From contig CAZJXT010000030.1 of the NCBI GenBank assembly GCA_964550225.1, positions 1 through 6,366 on the forward strand: a stretch of DNA of 6,366 nucleotides. Direction: 5' to 3'. The first letter of the stretch is position 1; every line of letters begins with the position of its first letter. Of this stretch, positions 4,714 to 6,366 are shown piece by piece. Below the pieces are notes generated by a model. That model did no database searches and had not been told where the DNA came from. It saw only the letters and a list, made by a program, of their open reading frames with translations. The position numbers were made by a program, and so were the translations under genes. The stretch is from CAIXMG01 sp964550225 (GTDB taxonomy: Bacteria; Patescibacteriota; Minisyncoccia; Phycocordibacterales; UBA1006).

Positions 4714-5645
4714 TTATTCATCATCACTTTCACCTACTTCCCCTGCCTGCAGTGCTTCAATCATTTTATCAATGTTTCCAAGCATAAATCCAGGAATATT
4801 TGACCATGATTGTTTAATGCGATGGTCTGTAATACGATCTTGGGGGTAATTATAAGTACGAATTTTTTCAGAACGATCTCCGGAACCAATTTGGTTTTTT
4901 CGAGTATCGGCATGTTTTTTTGCCTCTTCTTCGTCATGGATTTGCTGAAGCTTTGATTTCAAAAGTGCTAATACTCGTTCTTTGTTTGCAAGCTGCGATC
5001 GCTCAACGGTTGATCGAAATGAAATCCCTGTTGGTTTGTGAATTACGCGTACAGCAGTTTCTACTTTGTTTACGTTTTGTCCTCCTGCTCCACCCGCTCG
5101 AGATGTTTCGAATTCAAGATCGCTTGGATTGATTTCCACAGTAAATTTTTGTCGTACAGGCATTACAGCAACAGTTGCTGTTGATGTGTGAATGCGACCT
5201 TGTTTTTCAGTAGCAGGAATACGTTGTACCCGATGAACACCTGTTTCCCATTGAAGCAATTTGAAACAATCTTGACCTTTAACCTCGAGAGTAAGATCAT
5301 CTAATTTTTTACAAGACCATCCTTTTTTTGCAGCAAAACGTTCATACATTTCCATGAGATTTTCAGCAAATAGTCCTCCTTCTTCCCCTCCGGCACCTGC
5401 TCGTAATTCAATAACAACCTCATTAGGAAATTCCTCCTCCTCTTTTTCTTTGTCGAGAATTTGTTGAATCTGTAGCTCAAGGGTTTTTATTTGTTCATTG
5501 ATATTTTTCAAATCGTCCTGAGCAAGCTGAGCCATTTCCGGATCAGATGCGAGCAGCTCAGTTTCTTTTTTTGAATATCTAAACGATCAAGCTCAAGAGC
5601 AAGATAATGAGTTCTAGGATTCTGTTTTAATGTATCACGATTCAT
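4714..5645 (-). CDS. prfA: Peptide chain release factor 1, split across two frames (-1 shift at A_AAA_AAG)
   Basis: RF1 reads UAA and UAG and triggers peptide release on the ribosome. With a -1 shift near 5565 the protein is 310 residues; RF1 is usually about 320-360. The tripeptide anticodon PAT is at 144-146 (QRIPATEKQGRIHTSTA) and the catalytic GGQ at 188-190 (GAGGQNVNKVET); PAT marks RF1, not RF2. The downstream frame alone starts at ATG 5535 (273 residues, MAQLAQDD), but ten good RF1 codons precede it (ETELLASDPE), and upstream in another frame is MNRDTLKQNPRTHYLALELD, which fits a short RF1 N-terminal domain. Read unshifted, the first frame ends at a TGA (5508-5510) after 45 residues. 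A homopolymer sequencing error is the main alternative. Domain 2 is about ten residues shorter than in E. coli and lacks the usual GGYKE segment. A candidate -10 box (TAAAAT, 5655-5660) lies nine bases before the ATG. Confidence 0.85.
5527..5573 (-). promoter_or_regulatory. Slippery heptamer and candidate stem-loop in prfA
   Basis: Zero-frame codons are CAA (5573-5571), AAA (5570-5568) and AAG (5567-5565), giving A_AAA_AAG; after a one-base slip back the next codon is GAA (5565-5563) in the main RF1 frame. Three bases downstream, CTGAGC (5561-5556) can pair with GCTCAG (5532-5527), extendable by two G-U pairs to eight, with a 19-base loop. This layout resembles the E. coli dnaX frameshift site. 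The stem-loop is modest and its spacing is shorter than the usual five to nine bases. Confidence 0.5.
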
Positions 5646-5654
5646 ATTATTTGT

Positions 5655-5660
5655 ATTTTA
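5655..5660 (-). promoter_or_regulatory. Candidate prfA -10 box
   Basis: TAAAAT (five of six) lies nine bases before the prfA ATG at 5645, the same spacing as at other starts here. No good -35 box is visible, since that region is the rpmE terminator. TATAGT a few bases upstream is an alternative -10. Confidence 0.35.
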
Positions 5661-5670
5661 CTATAGTAGC

Positions 5671-5698
5671 AAAAAAGCTACTTTTTAGCAGCTTTTTT
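5671..5698 (-). terminator. rpmE terminator overlapping the coding end
   Basis: Arms AAAAAAGCTGCT and AGTAGCTTTTTT (minus strand) pair over 12 bp with one G-U, around loop AAAA. The 5' arm encodes KKAA, and the loop and 3' arm carry the last KK codons and the TAG stop of bL31. The T run is inside the 3' arm. Confidence 0.8.
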
Positions 5699-5893
5699 TG
5701 CAACACGAGCTTTGAATTTTTCAGCACGTCCTGCCGTGTCGAGTTGTTTATCTTGACCTGTATAAAATGGATGACATTTACTGCAGATTTCGATAGATGT
5801 TTCCTCTATATTTGATCCCACATGAAAGACTGCCCCGCATGCGCAAGTCATCTTTGCATTTGTGAAATAGGTTGGATGAATATCGGTTTTCAT
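5678..5893 (-). CDS. rpmE: 50S ribosomal protein bL31, zinc-binding type
   Basis: 71 residues from MKTDIHPTY, the classic bL31 start. bL31 bridges the central protuberance of the large subunit to the small subunit head. The four zinc-ligand positions are kept: Cys17 and Cys19 (CACG) and Cys37 and Cys40 (CSKCHPFYTG), so this is the zinc-containing form rather than the zinc-free paralogue used in zinc starvation. The C-terminal tail (FKARVAKKAAKK) is basic and suited to rRNA contact. The frame could begin three codons earlier, but the promoter puts the transcript start after that ATG, which fixes the start here. prfA follows after a 32-base gap, a neighbour pair seen in many bacteria, although a terminator lies between them. 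Confidence 0.95.
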   Translation of the reverse strand: MKTDIHPTYFTNAKMTCACGAVFHVGSNIEETSIEICSKCHPFYTGQDKQLDTAGRAEKFKARVAKKAAKK

Positions 5894-5902
5894 AGTGAAC
5901 AT

Positions 5903-5930
5903 ATAATAGCAAATTGGGTAAAAATGTCAA
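5903..5930 (-). promoter_or_regulatory. Strong rpmE promoter, nearly leaderless
   Basis: A perfect TTGACA (5925-5930), 16 bases, TATTAT (5903-5908, five of six), preceded by TGC as in extended -10 promoters. Nine bases separate it from the ATG at 5893, giving a leader of about three bases. The -35 box begins eight bases after the stop of the upstream transglycosylase gene, with no terminator between. Confidence 0.8.
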
Positions 5931-5938
5931 GAAACTGA

Positions 5939-6366
5939 TTAGCGAGCAGCTTCGATAATATCAATATCTCGCTGAATGCTTAATTTAAGACTCATAACAG
6001 AATTTCCATAAAAAGCATTTTGTACCCCAGGAGCATTACATCCACGTCCAGAATAGTATTTACAAGCCGCATCACGCTGAGAAGACTTGTTTTGTGCCCC
6101 AAGATCTTTCATATAAATTGCGGTTGCCATAATCGCATGTTCTGGGTTCCAAGGGTTTGCATGAGGAATATTTAATGCAGCCTCAATACGAGATTTCACT
6201 CCTATCCATGTTGATGGAATAAACTGAGATGGTCCTAGGGCTCCTCCATAATCAGAATATTTACCATCTGATTTTTTAGCGGTAATAGGACATGAAAATT
6301 GCTGTTCACGATAATCGAATCCAAGATCGCTTACAATATCTAAAAATGGCTGCAGATCTCGAGTAG
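5939..6366 (-). CDS. Lytic transglycosylase, C-terminal part (start outside window)
   Basis: 141 residues are visible before TAA; the frame is open through the window edge. The stretch DYGGALGPSQFIPSTW, then NPWNPEHAIMATAIYMKDLGA, is the second half of an MltB/SLT-like goose-lysozyme-type domain (compare GAMGPTQFMPS and the DAIxSxAxYL helix). Such enzymes cleave the MurNAc-GlcNAc bond of peptidoglycan with formation of 1,6-anhydro-MurNAc. The catalytic Glu is expected upstream, outside the window, as are any signal peptide or coiled coil. The visible part has Cys in QFSCPIT, DAACKYY and GRGC, which could form disulfides in an exported enzyme; this is inference. A GTG at 6199 could be mistaken for a start, but the conserved domain continues upstream of it. 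Confidence 0.85.
   Translation of the reverse strand, partial: TRDLQPFLDIVSDLGFDYREQQFSCPITAKKSDGKYSDYGGALGPSQFIPSTWIGVKSRIEAALNIPHANPWNPEHAIMATAIYMKDLGAQNKSSQRDAACKYYSGRGCNAPGVQNAFYGNSVMSLKLSIQRDIDIIEAAR

Noticed and set aside
4492..4803. Plus-strand ORF containing MVRVPGFEPGTFRVS
   Set aside because: This is the well-known false ORF made by reading the complement of a tRNA; it runs across tRNA-Ile, its terminator and the prfA end.
5508..5510. TGA recoded as glycine, as in Gracilibacteria
   Set aside because: Genes here stay open with TGA as stop and glycine is encoded by GGN. Reading this TGA through would only continue the wrong frame, not RF1.
5894..5902. bL31 starting three codons earlier
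   Set aside because: That ATG lies immediately after the -10 box and before the expected transcript start; MKTDIHP is the family's normal start.

Overview
The window reads as a dense piece of a low-GC bacterial chromosome. Ten of eleven protein genes and the one tRNA lie on the minus strand; the exception is a small unrecognised ORF at 1015-1320. The gene set is housekeeping: a GIY-YIG domain protein, the tRNA hydroxylase TrhO, the rRNA methyltransferase TlyA, release factor 1, ribosomal protein bL31, tRNA-Ile(GAU) with encoded CCA, and a lytic transglycosylase end. The short release factor 1, tiny intergenic gaps, small membrane proteins and missing Shine-Dalgarno sites suggest a reduced-genome bacterium of the Patescibacteria/CPR type. 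That placement is inference, not proof. The genetic code looks standard: reading frames stay open with TGA counted as stop. All ten visible stop codons are TAA (7) or TAG (3).

Layout, left to right. 1-118: start of a small basic protein that runs off the window. 174-503: GIY-YIG protein. 547-933: four-helix membrane protein with a near-consensus promoter. 934-1014: a divergent promoter region with overlapping -35 boxes. 1015-1320: plus-strand ORF, converging on a strong bidirectional terminator (1349-1387). 1400-1975: zinc-ribbon-like protein. 2052-3020 trhO and 3039-3758 tlyA: adjacent RNA-modification genes. 3812-4513: multi-span membrane protein. 4586-4662: tRNA-Ile. 4714-5645: prfA, readable only as two overlapping frames. 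5678-5893: rpmE. 5939-6366: C-terminal part of a lytic transglycosylase.

The main observation is in prfA. The N-terminal frame (from 5645) and the main frame (open to 4714) are joined exactly at A_AAA_AAG, the heptamer used for -1 frameshifting in E. coli dnaX, and a possible stem-loop follows. Either this release factor is made by programmed -1 frameshifting or transcript slippage, or one A was lost from the A run during sequencing. The gene should be functional, because every stop in the window is of the kind RF1 reads.

The second theme is compaction. Seven start codons have a candidate -10 box only 8-11 bases upstream and no start has a convincing Shine-Dalgarno site, which suggests leaderless or nearly leaderless mRNAs. 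Several terminator hairpins include the stop codon of the gene they end, and next-gene promoters sit inside or directly against those hairpins. I found no CRISPR array, transposon, phage gene or defence cassette.
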